From: Rhodospirillales bacterium
Lineage (GTDB): Bacteria > Pseudomonadota > Alphaproteobacteria > Acetobacterales > Acetobacteraceae
Direction: 5' to 3'
NCBI GenBank assembly: GCA_025359905.1
Contig: JANYDF010000156.1
Coordinates: forward strand, 1 to 56,609
Length of the DNA stretch: 56,609 nt
Made by a program: the position numbers and the translations under genes. Shown piece after piece: positions 18,337 through 27,407 of the stretch. The notes under the pieces were generated by a model that saw only the letters and a list, made by a program, of their open reading frames with translations, searched no databases and had not been told where the DNA came from. Every line of letters begins with the position of its first letter. The first letter of the stretch is position 1.

Positions 18337-19155
18337 CTACTTGGTTTGCAGCACGTTCCATTCCACGGCGGGCAGCTTGGTGAGCACCGCCGCCCCCTTG
18401 TTGGCGGCACTTTTGGACGGGGTTTCCATGCTGTAGGTCACCACCGCCTTGCGGCAGACGAATTTGAACGATTCCTTGGTCACCTCGTCGTCGTCCCAGT
18501 TCAGGTCGATCAGCATCACGTCGTAGAAATCCAGCCGCAGGAAGCCGTACAGCGCGTCCTTGCCGACCGGCTTGCGCTTCAGCACCGTCGCCGAGGTGAA
18601 TTTGAACGAACTGCGGCAGCAGTCGAACAGCGTCGGCGAGGAAATATCCATCCGCTTGGTGATCGACACCGGCTCCACGTCGGACGGATAGGCATTCTTC
18701 TCGCGCCGCAGGAACGTGCGGCCTTCGATCATGAAACGGTTATACGCCATCGAGCCGCCGCCATCGGCCTTGATGGGCGGCACGCCGCCGGGCGCGCGGT
18801 CGCGTGGCACGCCGCCCTTGATCTGCTCCAGCACCGCTTCCATGCCGCGCAGCCGGGTTTGCAGCGCATCGACCGTCCGGTTGACCTGCTTGGCCACCTG
18901 CTCGATCTGGCCGCGGGTATCCTCGGCCTGCGCTTCCATCTGGTCGGCGCCGCCGCGTTCGCTGATGCCGATGTCGAAGCCGAAATCGTCGATCGAGAAG
19001 TAATTGCCCCGGATCAGCGGCCCGGCGGCGGTGGTGCCCTTGAACCCGCTGGCCATCGTGTCGTCGGTGGCGATCACGGCGGCGCACTCGGCCGGCACGA
19101 ACTTGCCCGGTGTCATCTCCAGCTTCATCAGCAGGTCGCGGTTTTCGTCCGCCAT
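18337..19155 (-). CDS. hcp: Hcp-family tube protein with coiled-coil insert
   Basis: 272 residues, start at 19155 with AGGAG 9 nt upstream. N-terminal part (MADENRDLLMKLEM ... GFKGTTAAGPLIRGNYFSIDDFGFDIG) and C-terminal part (SITKRMDISSPTLF, then LRLDFYDVMLIDLNW and FKFVCRKAVVTYSME) match the Hcp beta-barrel, which makes the T6SS inner tube. Between them about 90 extra residues (68-160) include a predicted coiled coil (QMEAQAEDTRGQIEQVAKQ, 72-90, and onward). Canonical Hcp is about 160-170 residues. Second of two adjacent, divergent hcp genes, 31 bp after the first. Confidence 0.85.
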   Translation of the reverse strand: MADENRDLLMKLEMTPGKFVPAECAAVIATDDTMASGFKGTTAAGPLIRGNYFSIDDFGFDIGISERGGADQMEAQAEDTRGQIEQVAKQVNRTVDALQTRLRGMEAVLEQIKGGVPRDRAPGGVPPIKADGGGSMAYNRFMIEGRTFLRREKNAYPSDVEPVSITKRMDISSPTLFDCCRSSFKFTSATVLKRKPVGKDALYGFLRLDFYDVMLIDLNWDDDEVTKESFKFVCRKAVVTYSMETPSKSAANKGAAVLTKLPAVEWNVLQTK

Positions 19156-19186
19156 CGCCCGATACTCCTAACCGGCAGCCTGACCG

Positions 19187-19927
19187 TTACAGGGCCTGCT
19201 TGCTGTTGACGATCTCGGTGTCGTAGCTCCAGGTCACCGTCGGCAAATCCTGCAACACCGCTTGCGCTTGGCCGGTCTTGAACGAGGTGGCGCGGTAGCG
19301 GATGCTGAGCTTGCGGAAGACGAATTTGAACTTTTCCTTGATCTCGTCGCCATTGTCCCAACCGACATGGGTGACCAGCAAATCCTCGAATTCCAGCCGC
19401 AAGAAGCCCTGCAAGGCGCGCCCGCCGACATCCTTGCGCTTGACCAGGCTGGCGGTTTTGAACGAACCGGAATCGCAGCAGTATTTGAACAGGATCGGCG
19501 AGGCGCTGTCGAACATGCGGGTGATGGAGAATTCGTCCATCCGCACCGGATAGCGTTTCATGGTCTTCAGGTCTTCGGCACTGGCACTTTTCCAGCGCCC
19601 GAACGGCCCGGATTTGTTGCGCTTGGCTTTATCCTGATCCTTGCCCGGCGCCATCCGCCCGCTGAGGCTGGTGCCGCCCAGGCCGCTTGACTGGCCGCTG
19701 GACTGGCCGCTGGACTGGCCTGGGCCGTGCAGCTTGTCCTTGCCGATGTCCTGGTCGTCGATCTTCATGCCGAACGAAAACGTATCGACCTCGAAGAACG
19801 TGCCGTTGCTGTAGTCCGGCACGAAGCTGTCCGAGGCATCGACCTGGGTTTGGCACTCGGCTTCCACCGGGCCGCTGTCGATGCATAACTGCATCAGAAT
19901 ATCGGTGCCGTCCTTGTTACTGGCCAT
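19187..19927 (-). CDS. hcp: Hcp-family tube protein with Gly/Ser and basic insert
   Basis: 246 residues from the ATG at 19927 with AAAGGA 8 nt upstream. The Hcp core is recognisable at both ends (ILMQLCIDSG ... TFSFGMKIDD, and FSITRMFDSASPILFKYC ... LRLEFEDLLVTHVGWDNG). Residues 62-128 are an insert with a tandem SSGQ repeat (encoded by near-identical 12-bp units at about 19684-19722) and a basic KDQDKAKRNKSG stretch. The insert occupies the same position as the coiled coil of the neighbouring paralogue but is unrelated in sequence. Downstream of tssC by 31 bp, probably the same operon. Confidence 0.85.
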   Translation of the reverse strand: MASNKDGTDILMQLCIDSGPVEAECQTQVDASDSFVPDYSNGTFFEVDTFSFGMKIDDQDIGKDKLHGPGQSSGQSSGQSSGLGGTSLSGRMAPGKDQDKAKRNKSGPFGRWKSASAEDLKTMKRYPVRMDEFSITRMFDSASPILFKYCCDSGSFKTASLVKRKDVGGRALQGFLRLEFEDLLVTHVGWDNGDEIKEKFKFVFRKLSIRYRATSFKTGQAQAVLQDLPTVTWSYDTEIVNSKQAL

Positions 19928-19958
19928 GGCGCGGGTCCTTTCGCGTGGGGCGCATCGC

Positions 19959-21431
19959 CTATTCCGCCGCCGCCGGCAGGCGCGAGACCAGCCGCAGCGC
20001 CACGGCGAGGCCCTCCAACTGGTAGTGCGGCTTGAGGAAGAAGCGGGCGTCGTACTGGCCCGGCTTGTCGGGCATCGCATCGATGGTCACCTCGGCTTCC
20101 TCCAGCGGGTGCGAGGCTTTCCAGTCCTCGCTGGAGGTGCTGGGCGAGTGATCGACATAGGCATCGAGCCAGCCGGTCAGCCAGGATTGCAGTTGCGGGC
20201 GCGACATGCTGCCGCCGACTTTGTCGCGCACCAGGCATTTCAGGTAATGCGCGAACCGGCAGCAGCCGAACAGATACGGCAGCCGCGCCGACATCAGCGC
20301 GTTGGCGCTCGCCGCCGGGTCGTCGTACACGGCGGGCTTTTGCAGCGAGTGCGCCGAGATGAACGCCGCCTGATCGGTGTTCTTGCGATGCACCAGCGTC
20401 ATCAAGCCAAGCCGGGCGATCTCCGCCTCGCGGCGCTCGTTCAGCGCGATTTCGGTGCAGCAGCGCGTGTCCACCGCGCCGTCCGCCGTGGCGAAGCGCA
20501 GCACCGGCAAATCCTCGACGATGCCGCCGGTTTCCAGCCCGTGAATGCGCGAGCACCAGCCGTACAGCGAGAACGAGCGGGCGATGTTGGCCGCCATGGC
20601 GAACGCCGAATTGGTCCAGGCGTAGCGCGTGGCGTCCGGCCCTTCCACATCCTCTTCGAAGGCGAAATCGTCCACCGGGTCGGTGTTCGGGCCGTACGGC
20701 AGCCGGGTCAGCATGCGCGGCAGGCACAGGCCGAGATAGCGCGAATCCTCCGCCGCGCGCAGCGCCCGCCAGTCGGCGTAGCCGGGGGTCTGGAAAATCC
20801 GCGACAGGTCGCGCGGGTTGGCCAGTTCCGCCCAGCTTTCCATGTCCATCAGCGACGGCGCGGCGCCAGCGATGAACGGCACATGCGCCGCCGCCGCGAT
20901 GGCGGCCATGTCGGTCAATAGCTGCACCGATTGCGGCTGATGGTCGAAATAGTAGTCGCCCACCAGCAGGCCGAACGGCTCGCCGCCGAACTGGCCGTAT
21001 TCCTCCTCGTAGATTTTCTTGAAGATCGGGCTGGCGTCCCAGGCGGTGCCGCGAAACTTGCGCAGCGTGCGGGCCAGTTCGCGCTGCGAAATGTCGATCA
21101 GCCGGATTTTCAGCATGCTGTCGGTGGCGGTGTTGCGCACCATGAAATGCACGCCGCGCCAGCTGGCTTCGAGCGCCTGAAACGCCGGGTGATGCAGGAT
21201 CAAATTCAGCTGCGACCCCAGGGCCGCATCGATATCGGCGTTGATCTCCTCGATCAGATGGCGCACCGGGCGCCCGGCCGCACCGTGCCGCGCCTGGATG
21301 TGGCGGAGCAGGATTTGCAGCGCCGGGCGCACGGCATCCGGCAACGCGTCTGCCGTCATCGCCGCCACGGCGGGCGGGCGTTGCAGCAGATCGAGAAAAT
21401 CGTCCGGATCGGCGCTGGCGGGTGCGGGCAT
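19959..21431 (-). CDS. tssC: T6SS contractile sheath large subunit TssC
   Basis: 490 residues. Typical TssC/VipB blocks are present: LNLILHHPAFQALEASWRG, LLVGDYYFDHQP, PFIAGAAPSLMDM, LPRMLTRLPYG, FAFEED and the C-terminal KPHYQLEGLAVALRLVSRLP. With a TssB partner it forms the cytoplasmic contractile sheath. The C-terminal signature is complete, so this is a full-length subunit. The gene starts 5 bp after the vgrG stop (the stop lies within its leader), which suggests coupling. No separate tssB lies next to it, contrary to the usual tssB-tssC pair. Confidence 0.92.
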   Translation of the reverse strand: MPAPASADPDDFLDLLQRPPAVAAMTADALPDAVRPALQILLRHIQARHGAAGRPVRHLIEEINADIDAALGSQLNLILHHPAFQALEASWRGVHFMVRNTATDSMLKIRLIDISQRELARTLRKFRGTAWDASPIFKKIYEEEYGQFGGEPFGLLVGDYYFDHQPQSVQLLTDMAAIAAAAHVPFIAGAAPSLMDMESWAELANPRDLSRIFQTPGYADWRALRAAEDSRYLGLCLPRMLTRLPYGPNTDPVDDFAFEEDVEGPDATRYAWTNSAFAMAANIARSFSLYGWCSRIHGLETGGIVEDLPVLRFATADGAVDTRCCTEIALNERREAEIARLGLMTLVHRKNTDQAAFISAHSLQKPAVYDDPAASANALMSARLPYLFGCCRFAHYLKCLVRDKVGGSMSRPQLQSWLTGWLDAYVDHSPSTSSEDWKASHPLEEAEVTIDAMPDKPGQYDARFFLKPHYQLEGLAVALRLVSRLPAAAE

Positions 21432-21435
21432 GGGG

Positions 21436-23481
21436 CTAGTTGATCTTGATGATGCCGGCCGACTGCGTCATCACGCCGCCGCCATCCAGCGACATCATCG
21501 CCTGCGCGCTGACCGAGATTTTCGGCCCGGAGATGGTGATCCCGGTCGGATCGAGCTTGATGCTGGACGGGCCGCAGCTCAGTTCGATGGACATGTTGGC
21601 GGTCTGCTTGATCGACATCTTCGCGGTCTGCTCGATGTTCATCCCGGCGGACGCCTTGATGCTGCCGATGGTGACATCGATGGTCTGCGTGCCGACGCTG
21701 ACCTTGATCGACTGGTTGCCCAGGCTCACCGTGGTGCTGTCGTCGCCCATGTCGACCTTGGCGGTGCGGTTGCCCATGTTGACGGTGTGGGTGTCGTTGC
21801 CCTTGGCGACAGTGACCTCGCGGTTGCCGGTGCTGACCAGATGGGTGTCGTTGCCGGTATCCACCGTGACCTTGCGGTTGCCTTGCAGCACGGTGGTCGT
21901 GGTGTCCTGGGTGATCTTCACCGTCTCGTTGTGCAGCACGACTTTGTTGTAGTCGTACTGGGCGTGGAAGAAGATTTCCTCGGTGCCCTTGGTGTCGTCG
22001 AAACGCAGTTCGTTGAAGCCGCCGCCGCCCTTGCTGGAATTGGTCTTGAAGGTGCTGATCACCTTCTTGCCGGGCAGCGGATACGGCACGGTTTGCGTGG
22101 CGTTGTAGACCACGCCGGTGACCAGCGGGCGGTCCGGGTTGCCTTCGAGGAACTCGACGACAACCTCCATGCCGATGCGCGGAATGACCATGCCGCCCCA
22201 GCCCGCCCCGGCCCAGTTCTGCGCCACGCGGATCCAGCACGAACTGTTCTGGTCGTTGGTGCCGACGCGGTCCCAGTAGAACTGCACCTTGATGCGGCCG
22301 TATTGGTCGGTGGTGATTTCCTCGCCCGACTCGCCCACCACCTTGGCGGTTTGCGGCCCGCGGATCATCGGGCGCGGCGTGCGCTGTTCCAGCCGGAACG
22401 GCACGGTGCCGGGAATGGCGGTGAACTCCACCCGGTGGCTGTCCACCAGATTGCCCCGGCTGTCGGAGGCGCCTTCGGCGATGGAGATCGCGGTGATGGC
22501 GCGCAGCACCAGATATTCCTGGTTCAGCGCGGTGTCGGCGGCCTCGGACAGTTTGAACTTCACCCCGCTGCGGATGCCGCGCGCGTTGGATTTGCCGTCG
22601 AACAACTGCACCCGGGAGGTCAGTTCCTGGATGCGCACATCGGATAGTTTGCGCCCGTCGGCGGCGGTGTCGTAGACGCCCGGATAGTCGTACACCTCGA
22701 AGCTGCTGTACGGATGTGTCGCGCTGTGCAGCGACTTGGCGGTCAGGTCGGCGGCCGGGGTGGTGAAGTTGTAGTCGCGGAAGGTGTAGACGCCCGGCTG
22801 CAACTGCAAATCGGCGGTCCATTCCCACACATGGTCCTGCACCGCGCGCACTTCGGTTTGGCTGAAATAGAACGGGATGGCCGCACCCAGTGCGGTGTGC
22901 GAATTGGGGTCGTCGGCCAGCAGCAGGTCGTGCGAGCCGTCCTTGTGGTCGAAGTAATAGTACAGCCCGACGTTTTCCATCAGCCTGGTGACGAAATCGA
23001 AGGCACTTTCGCGGTACTGCACGCAGTATTCCAGCACAATGTCGCCAGCCGCGTTCTGCCGTTTGTCCAGGGCGTTGAAGCCGTGGTCCTTGAACACCTT
23101 GTTGATGATGTCCCAGGCCGGCATGTTCTGGAAGATTTTGCAGTCGCTGGTGCGGGTCAGCAGCCAGATCCACGGCCGCAGCTCGAAATGATAGCGGTAG
23201 ACGCCGCCGCCGAGCCCGGCATAGGCGGCGCGCGCCAGAATGCCGTTGAAATAGGTTTTGGTGCCCGCCGCCGAGGTCATCGCCACCGTCGCCGAGGCAC
23301 CGAGCATGGCGCCGATATTGCCCTTGGCATCGCCGCTGGAGGCGTCGATCTCGATCAGGAATGGGCGGCCGAGCTCCTCGGTCGCGGTCAGCCCGTCGAA
23401 GCGCAGCTTGAAGCCGGGATCGGGGGAAAGCGTGAGCGTGACGTAGCTGGAACCGTCGGAATCGCTGGCCGCGCCTGACAT
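21436..23481 (-). CDS. vgrG: VgrG/TssI spike protein
   Basis: 681 residues. N-terminal gp27/gp44-like region with RPFLIEIDASS and LRPWIWLLTRTSDCKIFQNM, an EYCVQYRESAFDFVTRLMEN block, gp5 OB-fold (DQYGRIKVQFYWDR, CWIRVAQNWAGAGWG) and a needle formed from short valine/threonine-rich repeats (TGNDTHLVSTGNREVTVAKG). The last about 100 residues continue as beta repeats ending in a short acidic-neutral tail without an evident toxin domain. It trimerises to form the T6SS spike, topped by PAAR. The upstream spacer holds a 14-bp minisatellite. Confidence 0.95.
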   Translation of the reverse strand: MSGAASDSDGSSYVTLTLSPDPGFKLRFDGLTATEELGRPFLIEIDASSGDAKGNIGAMLGASATVAMTSAAGTKTYFNGILARAAYAGLGGGVYRYHFELRPWIWLLTRTSDCKIFQNMPAWDIINKVFKDHGFNALDKRQNAAGDIVLEYCVQYRESAFDFVTRLMENVGLYYYFDHKDGSHDLLLADDPNSHTALGAAIPFYFSQTEVRAVQDHVWEWTADLQLQPGVYTFRDYNFTTPAADLTAKSLHSATHPYSSFEVYDYPGVYDTAADGRKLSDVRIQELTSRVQLFDGKSNARGIRSGVKFKLSEAADTALNQEYLVLRAITAISIAEGASDSRGNLVDSHRVEFTAIPGTVPFRLEQRTPRPMIRGPQTAKVVGESGEEITTDQYGRIKVQFYWDRVGTNDQNSSCWIRVAQNWAGAGWGGMVIPRIGMEVVVEFLEGNPDRPLVTGVVYNATQTVPYPLPGKKVISTFKTNSSKGGGGFNELRFDDTKGTEEIFFHAQYDYNKVVLHNETVKITQDTTTTVLQGNRKVTVDTGNDTHLVSTGNREVTVAKGNDTHTVNMGNRTAKVDMGDDSTTVSLGNQSIKVSVGTQTIDVTIGSIKASAGMNIEQTAKMSIKQTANMSIELSCGPSSIKLDPTGITISGPKISVSAQAMMSLDGGGVMTQSAGIIKIN

Positions 23482-23537
23482 TTTTGGTCTCGTTCCTCAG
23501 TTCTACATGGGCCGCACGGCTCCGCCATCAGTGCCGG

Positions 23538-23579
23538 CCATCATGGGCCACCCATCATGGGCCAACCACCATGAGCCAA
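23538..23579. repeat. 14-bp tandem repeat (3 copies) upstream of vgrG
   Basis: Units CCATCATGGGCCAC, CCATCATGGGCCAA and CCACCATGAGCCAA, directly adjacent, fill the spacer between tssM and vgrG about 57-98 bp upstream of the vgrG start. Confidence 0.8.
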
Positions 23580-23640
23580 CACTGACACATCCAATTCGCC
23601 CCAAGCCAAGGTTTCCGCCGCGTCCGGCGGCGCGGCCCCG

Positions 23641-26600
23641 CTACAAAGTGGCGGGGCAGCGGAAGTTGCGCAGTGCGGGCAGCGTGAATGGGTTGCGCAC
23701 GCTGCTGGCGTTCAGTTCGAACGCCGCCTGCCCGGCCGGCGAGGTGAAGATCAGCCGGAACTTGTCCGGCTGGCCGGACGGGATCACCCGCGCCGTGTCC
23801 AGCAGCCGCAGCAACGCCCAGGCGCCGTCTTTCTCGGTCACCGTGGCGCTGCCGCTGGCGGGCGTCATGGTCACCCGGGTCAGCGTCTTGCCGCCCTGGC
23901 CGGGCCAGGAGAACTGCGCCGATTCGGTTGGGCCGTGGTTGTAGGTCAGCGACTGGCCGCCGATGTCCAGCGTGATCTGCCCGACCCCGGCATCCAGCGA
24001 CACCGGCACCAGGGTAAAGCGCACCGTCAACTGGTTGCCGTTGCCGAACAGCGAGTCGCGGATCAGGGCGGCGTTCTCGAACTGCACCAGCGTGCCCGGC
24101 GACAGGCTGAGCTGGCCGTTATTGGCCGCCTGCCACTTCCATGGCCGCACCGAGGTATCGACGAACGGCTTCAGGTGATCGTTGAAGAACTGATCGATCA
24201 TGCCGCCCGGCCCGAGCAGGCGGCCGAAATCGTCGCTCGGCACGTCGTTGCTGCTGCCCGCCACGAACGGGTAGCGATTGAGTGCTGCCTCGCACAGCGG
24301 CACCACTTGGCTGCGCCAGGAATTCGCCAGTTCCTTGCTGGCCCCGGCGCTGACCGCCGCACTGCTGCTTTGCGCGACGCTGGTCAGCATGTCGGCGATC
24401 GGCTTGGGCAGATCCTTGGCGGCGTCGGCAAGCTGCGCCGCCGCTGCGGCAGCGCCCCCGCCAGCGCCGCCGCCGGCCGCCTGGGTCAGCAGCGCCTGGC
24501 CCTGGTTCGGCGCGTTGGCCGCCGCACTCATGCCCTGGGCGATGGCCGCCATCTTGGCCAGCGCCGATTCCAGCGGGGCCTTCTGCTCCTTGGTGCTGGT
24601 GACGAAGATGTGCAGTTGCTGGAAGTGCTCGTCCACCCGTGAGGCCGGATCGACCGGCGTGGCCTCGCCCGGCGTGCTGCCGAACGCTTCGCCGAGGATG
24701 TTGGCGATTTCGTTCTGATTGATCGTCAGCCCGGAGCGCGCCACCAGGCTGCCGAAGCCCGCCGCCTTCTGGCCGACCTTGGCGGCCTTGTCCTGCAACT
24801 GCGCCTCGGCGGAATCAGCCGAGCTTTTGCGGCTCAACTGGGTTTGCCCGTCAATCGAGGTCAGCAGCGTGCGCAGCGGCGAATCGGGCCCGCTCATCAG
24901 GCTGAGTTCGTCGGCCACGTCGGCCACGGCACTGTATTGCTTGATCTGCACATCGGCGATCATGCGGTCCCAGCGGCGGACATACTCCTCCAGATACAGC
25001 CCGATCACGTCGCGGCGCAGCTTGTTGGTCTCGGCGATCTGCCCGGTCACCGCACTCACCGCGCCGCCCGCCACACCCTTGCGGTCGCGGCCCAGCACCC
25101 AGGTATCCTCGGAAATATCCTTGGTCACCGACGGCATCAGCCCGAGGAAGGTGTTGTGGTAGCCGCCCCAGGTGAAGATGCCCGGCACGCCCTGGTTGAG
25201 CGGACGGCCCGAGCGCAGCGTGAACACCCGCCCGCTGCCCGCACCGCCGTTGTCGGCCACCGACCACTCGGTCAGCCCCTGCACGCGCGGGCTGCGCATG
25301 ATGCGGTTGTAGCTGTATTCGGCCAGCGGCTCCTGGGTCAGGATACCGCGCACTTGCGCGATCAGCGGCTCGCTGAGCGCAATCGCGGTCAGTGGCCGGT
25401 CGAGCATCGCATCGGCGTGCGCCAGCAGCGCATCGCGCACCGGCGCGTCGTCGTCCGAGCCCATCGTGGCGGTGAAGTCCTTGATCAGCCACGCCAGCAC
25501 CTGATCGTGGTCGATCGGGCCCTGGCGGCCGAGGATCAGATAGACCTTCAGCGCCTCGTACAGGAAATCCCGCTTGGTCAGGTTGGCCTGCATCTGGCCT
25601 TCCAGACGGGCCAGCAGGCGCGGCAGCAGCAGCGAATTGAGCGCCCGGTAGTACGATTCCACCGAGGCGGCGGTGATCTTTTCGCCCTGATACAGCCCGA
25701 ACATCAGCGACAGCGGCGGCGAGGCCTCACGCTGCTCGTAGCCGCCGCGCATGGTGCGCAGCGTGTTCAGCGGCGGCAGCACGGCGCGCAGATCGATATC
25801 CATCGGCCCGCGCTTTTGCAGTTCGGCCAGTTCGGCGTTGTATTTCTCGGCCGCCGCGTGCGCCTCGTCGATCATCAGCCGGTTGCCGATGTAGCTGTTC
25901 ACCCAGCCGCCGGTCAGCAGCAGCAGCGCCAGTACCGAGGCGGCGTAGACGCCGCGGTAAATCCACTTGGTGCGGCGTTCGAGCTTCTTGTCCTGGCTGA
26001 CCAGCCCAGCCTCGCCGAACACCACGTCGCGCAGCATCCGGGTCAGGAAGTAGCTGCGCCCGGCGCCGGAGAACGCCGAGACCGCCTGCCGGCCGAGGCC
26101 GAACTGGCCCGCCATGGTGCCAAGCAGCCGGTCGATCGGCGTGCCGTCCTGGGTGCCGGAGGTGAAGTAGATGCCGCGCAGCAGCGGGCGTTCCTCCAGG
26201 CGGCTGGGGCGGAAGATCTCGGTGAGGAACTCGCTGACCATGTCGCGGGCCGAGGCGATCTGCTGCGGGAAGCCGTAGATCAGGCGGCGCCGCTGCACGT
26301 CGGTTTCCTGGTTGATCCGCTCCAGCATGCGGTCGTTCAGTCGGTTCAGCAGCAGGTCGAATTCGCCGGCGAACGCGGCCACCACGCCGGCCTCGTCCTT
26401 GCCGTCGTCGAATTTCAGGCTCATGCCCCAAACCTGCTCGCGCTCCTCCTTGCCGAGCGTGTCGAAGAACTCGACGAAGCCCGCCATCAGGTCGGTTTTG
26501 GTGAACAGCACATACACCGGCACGCGCACGCCGAGCTCGGTGTGCAGTTCGCGGATGCGCTTGCGCATGGTGGCCGCATGTTCCAGCCGTGCCGCGTCCG

Positions 26601-27300
26601 GCAGGCCGGCCAGATCGGTCAGCCCGATGGTCAGCAGAATGCCGTTCAGCGGTTGCAGCTTGCGGTGTTTTTTCAGCAGCCGCAGGAAGCCGAGCCACGC
26701 CCCGGCATCGACCTTGGCCTGACTGTCCTGCGTGGTGTAGCGCCCGGCGGTGTCGATCAGCACCGCCTCGTCGGTGAACCACCAATCGCAATTGCGGGTG
26801 CCGCCGACGCCCTTCAGCGCGGCCGGGCCTTTCGCGTCGGCCAGCGGGAAATTCAGCCCCGAATTGACCAGCGCGGTGGTTTTGCCCGCGCCCGGCGGGC
26901 CGATGAACATGTACCAGGGCAGCTCATGCAGCCGCTTGCGCTCGCGCCGCCCGCCGCCGGCCTTCTTCAGCGCCAGCACCGCCGCGCGCAGCCGCTCGCC
27001 GAGCAGGGCGATTTCCTCGGCCGAGGCGGTGGCGTCCTTGTCGGGCGCGGCCACCACGTCATCGACCAGCGCCTTTTCGTGGTGGCGCTTGCTGAGCACT
27101 TTCAGCAGGTTGCCAATCAGCCACAGCACGATCAGCGCCGCGATGCCGATGTACAGCACCAAGGCGCTATCGAACGGATGCACCTGGCCGAAGCCGATCA
27201 GCGGCCCGAAGAACCACAGCAGCGCGATCAGCAGCGCCACGCCAAACGCGGTTTGCACCCAGTGCGAGCGCAGGATCGGAATGATGAAGGATGGAAGCAT
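23641..27300 (-). CDS. tssM: T6SS membrane complex subunit TssM (IcmF family)
   Basis: 1219 residues. Two membrane segments near the N terminus (about 17-36 and 48-66) precede a cytoplasmic NTPase-like domain with Walker A GPPGAGKTT (134-142) and LIDTAGRY. A third membrane segment lies near 445-465 (VYAASVLALLLLTGG). The large periplasmic region with IcmF-type blocks ends in the C-terminal TssM beta-domain that contacts TssJ. Length and topology match functional TssM with an intact P-loop. Operon order downstream of tssL. Confidence 0.95.
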   Translation of the reverse strand: MLPSFIIPILRSHWVQTAFGVALLIALLWFFGPLIGFGQVHPFDSALVLYIGIAALIVLWLIGNLLKVLSKRHHEKALVDDVVAAPDKDATASAEEIALLGERLRAAVLALKKAGGGRRERKRLHELPWYMFIGPPGAGKTTALVNSGLNFPLADAKGPAALKGVGGTRNCDWWFTDEAVLIDTAGRYTTQDSQAKVDAGAWLGFLRLLKKHRKLQPLNGILLTIGLTDLAGLPDAARLEHAATMRKRIRELHTELGVRVPVYVLFTKTDLMAGFVEFFDTLGKEEREQVWGMSLKFDDGKDEAGVVAAFAGEFDLLLNRLNDRMLERINQETDVQRRRLIYGFPQQIASARDMVSEFLTEIFRPSRLEERPLLRGIYFTSGTQDGTPIDRLLGTMAGQFGLGRQAVSAFSGAGRSYFLTRMLRDVVFGEAGLVSQDKKLERRTKWIYRGVYAASVLALLLLTGGWVNSYIGNRLMIDEAHAAAEKYNAELAELQKRGPMDIDLRAVLPPLNTLRTMRGGYEQREASPPLSLMFGLYQGEKITAASVESYYRALNSLLLPRLLARLEGQMQANLTKRDFLYEALKVYLILGRQGPIDHDQVLAWLIKDFTATMGSDDDAPVRDALLAHADAMLDRPLTAIALSEPLIAQVRGILTQEPLAEYSYNRIMRSPRVQGLTEWSVADNGGAGSGRVFTLRSGRPLNQGVPGIFTWGGYHNTFLGLMPSVTKDISEDTWVLGRDRKGVAGGAVSAVTGQIAETNKLRRDVIGLYLEEYVRRWDRMIADVQIKQYSAVADVADELSLMSGPDSPLRTLLTSIDGQTQLSRKSSADSAEAQLQDKAAKVGQKAAGFGSLVARSGLTINQNEIANILGEAFGSTPGEATPVDPASRVDEHFQQLHIFVTSTKEQKAPLESALAKMAAIAQGMSAAANAPNQGQALLTQAAGGGAGGGAAAAAAQLADAAKDLPKPIADMLTSVAQSSSAAVSAGASKELANSWRSQVVPLCEAALNRYPFVAGSSNDVPSDDFGRLLGPGGMIDQFFNDHLKPFVDTSVRPWKWQAANNGQLSLSPGTLVQFENAALIRDSLFGNGNQLTVRFTLVPVSLDAGVGQITLDIGGQSLTYNHGPTESAQFSWPGQGGKTLTRVTMTPASGSATVTEKDGAWALLRLLDTARVIPSGQPDKFRLIFTSPAGQAAFELNASSVRNPFTLPALRNFRCPATL

Positions 27301-27330
27301 CGGAGTCGCCTATCCTTCAGTGTGATTGGC

Positions 27331-27366
27331 AGAATGACGGGCAGAATGACGGGCAGAAAGACGGGG
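27331..27366. repeat. 12-bp tandem repeat (3 copies) upstream of tssM
   Basis: AGAATGACGGGC twice and then AGAAAGACGGGG, in the tssL-tssM spacer 31-66 bp upstream of the tssM start. Confidence 0.8.
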
Positions 27367-27407
27367 CGCGAAGCTGGAGCATCGCAGCGCCGGCGAACCA
27401 AGCGGGC

